Source: CAYRLZ01 sp964425275 (GTDB taxonomy: Bacteria; Hydrothermota; Tepidihabitantia; Tepidihabitantales; JBDRVQ01). From it: DNA of 14,771 nucleotides. The translations under genes and the position numbers were made by a program. This document shows positions 13,325 through 14,771 of the stretch, piece by piece (position 1 is the first letter of the stretch; each line of letters begins with the position of its first letter). The stretch lies in the NCBI GenBank assembly GCA_964425275.1, contig CAYRLZ010000051.1, positions 1 to 14,771 on the forward strand, read 5' to 3'. The notes beneath the pieces were generated by a model that ran no database searches, was not told the origin of the DNA, and was given only the letters and a program-made list of their open reading frames with translations.

Positions 13325-14771
13325 CTACTCAATCAGCGTCAATTTATAAGGGGATATTCCCTTACCCTTCCTCATTCTTAGGAAATAGACCCCGGGTCTT
13401 TTCCTTCCCTGCTCATCCCTTCCATCCCAGATGATAGAATTCTTTTCCGTTGAGAATTCTTTAACTAAACGCCCGTCCGAGGAAAATAAGGCAAGAGTGA
13501 AGGGCTCTCTTTTATTCCCTTGGTAATAGATTGTCGTCCATTTCCGGAAAGGATTAGGTTGAACCGAAAGTGAAGCGAAGGAATTGGCAGTTGGTTTTTC
13601 CGCAATAAAAGTATACGGAGTATCGGGTTGGGCAAAGGTCGCTAAGGTGGCCACCATCGCCTTCACCACCTTACAGAAATATACCGTATCAAAAGATGAT
13701 GCCGTGATGCGGTCCTGGGTTGAGTGATAATAGGGGCAGAAATCGTCTTCAAAGATATGAACCGCATTATAACCCCGAGAATAATAAGAGTAATGGTCGG
13801 AATTTGCCGACATTGATGTGCTTCTTCGCACCTTGAGACCGATGTCATATCGTTCATTGACCGCAAAGAAGGTATCGCCGATTGCTCGGGAAGTAGCGCG
13901 GGTGCCGGTATAAACCCTTACTGAATCGTTATCGGTCATTTCCGTAGCAATCATATCGGCATTCAGCACTCCCTTAATTGAATCGCCTCTTGACTGAGCC
14001 AATGCGGCATGGGCATCACTGCCATATAATCCTACCTCTTCGGCATTCCAGGCGATGAATCGGATTGTGTATTTCCAGCGATAAGGGCTCATATATTTTG
14101 CTGCAATGATTGCCGCAACTGTGCCGGAGGCATTGTCATCCGCCCCTGGGGCATAGGTAGAAGGTGACTCCGATGTGGCATCGCAATGACCGCCAATTAT
14201 AAAATATTTCTCAGGATAGGTTGTCCCAACTTTTGTCCCAATGACATTGCTGTCATTGTAGGAACTTCGGGTAAAGCCGTGAAAACTCACGGAATCTAAG
14301 TTGTAACTTTGGAATTTTTCATAGATGTACCAAATTCCTGAGGAGTTTTTGGGTGCGGTTACATACCTAGTCCGAATTGTATCCAAACGACCGCGCACGG
14401 TTACCGGCACCTCGCCCGATAATTCCCTTACCAACTGCGCCAACTCGGTTGGTGTTATTCGGTTAATGATTTCCCGAATGATTGAATCCTCCATCCGACC
14501 TTGCTCAATCTCCTCGGGCTCTTTCATTGCCTCTTCTACTGGGAGAATAACCGGTAAAAGCGAGACGTGGGCAATCTCAAAACCTAAATGAAGGATGGAA
14601 AGAATCTTCTCTTCTCTTGCCCGGACAAAAAAGGCATCACCATCTTCGGCTAAAATCTCACCCTGTTGGGCAAGAATCGCTCGGGCATCAGTATGCCTTA
14701 AATAAGGAGAGTGATAGACGATATAGAAGAGTTCGCCTTCCTTTACCGGCAGGGAGGCGATTATCCGATAA
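13325..14771 (-). CDS. Secreted M28 family metallopeptidase with C-terminal type IX sorting domain (5' end outside window)
   Basis: At least 481 residues are visible and the frame stays open to the last base, so the true start and signal peptide lie beyond 14771. The internal Met at 14527 would remove an apparent N-terminal propeptide region and leave no signal peptide. Counting from that Met, the co-catalytic zinc site is complete: His114 and Asp116 in GGHCDA, the GADDNASG aspartate (about 130-131), Glu163-Glu164 in AEEVGLYGS, Asp191 in NADMI and His268 in YYHSTQD. This is the standard M28 (aminopeptidase S/leucine aminopeptidase-like) arrangement for removing N-terminal residues. Residues about 320-400 (VQPNPF, then IIWDGRDEQG, then GVYFLRM) form a FlgD-like/type IX sorting domain. 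Export through a T9SS is inferred. Exact peptide specificity is unknown. Confidence 0.93.
   Translation of the reverse strand, partial: YRIIASLPVKEGELFYIVYHSPYLRHTDARAILAQQGEILAEDGDAFFVRAREEKILSILHLGFEIAHVSLLPVILPVEEAMKEPEEIEQGRMEDSIIREIINRITPTELAQLVRELSGEVPVTVRGRLDTIRTRYVTAPKNSSGIWYIYEKFQSYNLDSVSFHGFTRSSYNDSNVIGTKVGTTYPEKYFIIGGHCDATSESPSTYAPGADDNASGTVAAIIAAKYMSPYRWKYTIRFIAWNAEEVGLYGSDAHAALAQSRGDSIKGVLNADMIATEMTDNDSVRVYTGTRATSRAIGDTFFAVNERYDIGLKVRRSTSMSANSDHYSYYSRGYNAVHIFEDDFCPYYHSTQDRITASSFDTVYFCKVVKAMVATLATFAQPDTPYTFIAEKPTANSFASLSVQPNPFRKWTTIYYQGNKREPFTLALFSSDGRLVKEFSTEKNSIIWDGRDEQGRKRPGVYFLRMRKGKGISPYKLTLIE

Noticed and set aside
14525..14527. Met as the start of the M28 peptidase
   Set aside because: The frame is open upstream to the window edge with protein-like sequence, and starting here leaves no signal peptide for a protein with a sorting domain.

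Overview
This 14.8 kb window reads as the chromosome of an uncultured Gram-negative bacterium, probably from the candidate-phylum end of the FCB-like lineages (WOR-3/Stahlbacteria is my best guess, from gene style only). The clues are: two secreted proteins ending in type IX secretion (Por-type) sorting domains, a large TPR/FG-GAP/ASPIC-UnbV protein, very tight gene packing, moderately low GC, and TTG/GTG starts among ATG starts. There is no phage, IS or CRISPR signature.

Layout. (1) 26-4690, plus strand: a fusion of a degenerate Sua5/YrdC domain with a low-molecular-weight phosphatase of the protein-arginine type, then an acyl-CoA dehydrogenase (ATGA overlap), then a predicted exported TPR + seven-bladed FG-GAP propeller + ASPIC/UnbV protein with a TTG start 4 nt after the dehydrogenase stop. 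(2) 4773-9286, minus strand: a housekeeping cluster, in transcription order tRNA-Asp(GTC), folC, rsmI, a CDP-alcohol phosphatidyltransferase, hflX and coaE. Spacings run from a 65-nt overlap to 12 nt, and a promoter-like pair sits just upstream of the tRNA. (3) 9287-9511: a divergent control region with promoter-like pairs on both strands, a palindrome inside the plus-strand promoter, and a short leader ORF. (4) 9512-11527: a large secreted beta-rich protein of unknown function with a type IX sorting domain. (5) 11528-11840: a gene-poor stretch holding a long imperfect inverted repeat (11544-11628) and a promoter-like site. (6) 11841-13324, plus strand: a single-domain GDT1/UPF0016 membrane protein and the tRNA pseudouridine synthase TruD. 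(7) 13325-14771, minus strand: an M28 metallopeptidase with a C-terminal sorting domain. Its 5' end lies outside the window, since the reading frame stays open to the last base.

The minus-strand cluster joins translation (tRNA-Asp, RsmI, HflX), folate and CoA cofactor synthesis and membrane lipid synthesis, as expected for a growth-linked operon. The outer parts hold secretion cargo and the phosphatase/dehydrogenase operon. I see no complete novel defence or mobile system. The features most worth a second look are the Sua5-like/arginine phosphatase fusion with its missing Sua5 motifs, the hairpin that spans the folC start codon directly after tRNA-Asp, the leader ORF ending one base before an alternative start of the 671-aa secreted protein, and the structured 85-nt element at 11544-11628.
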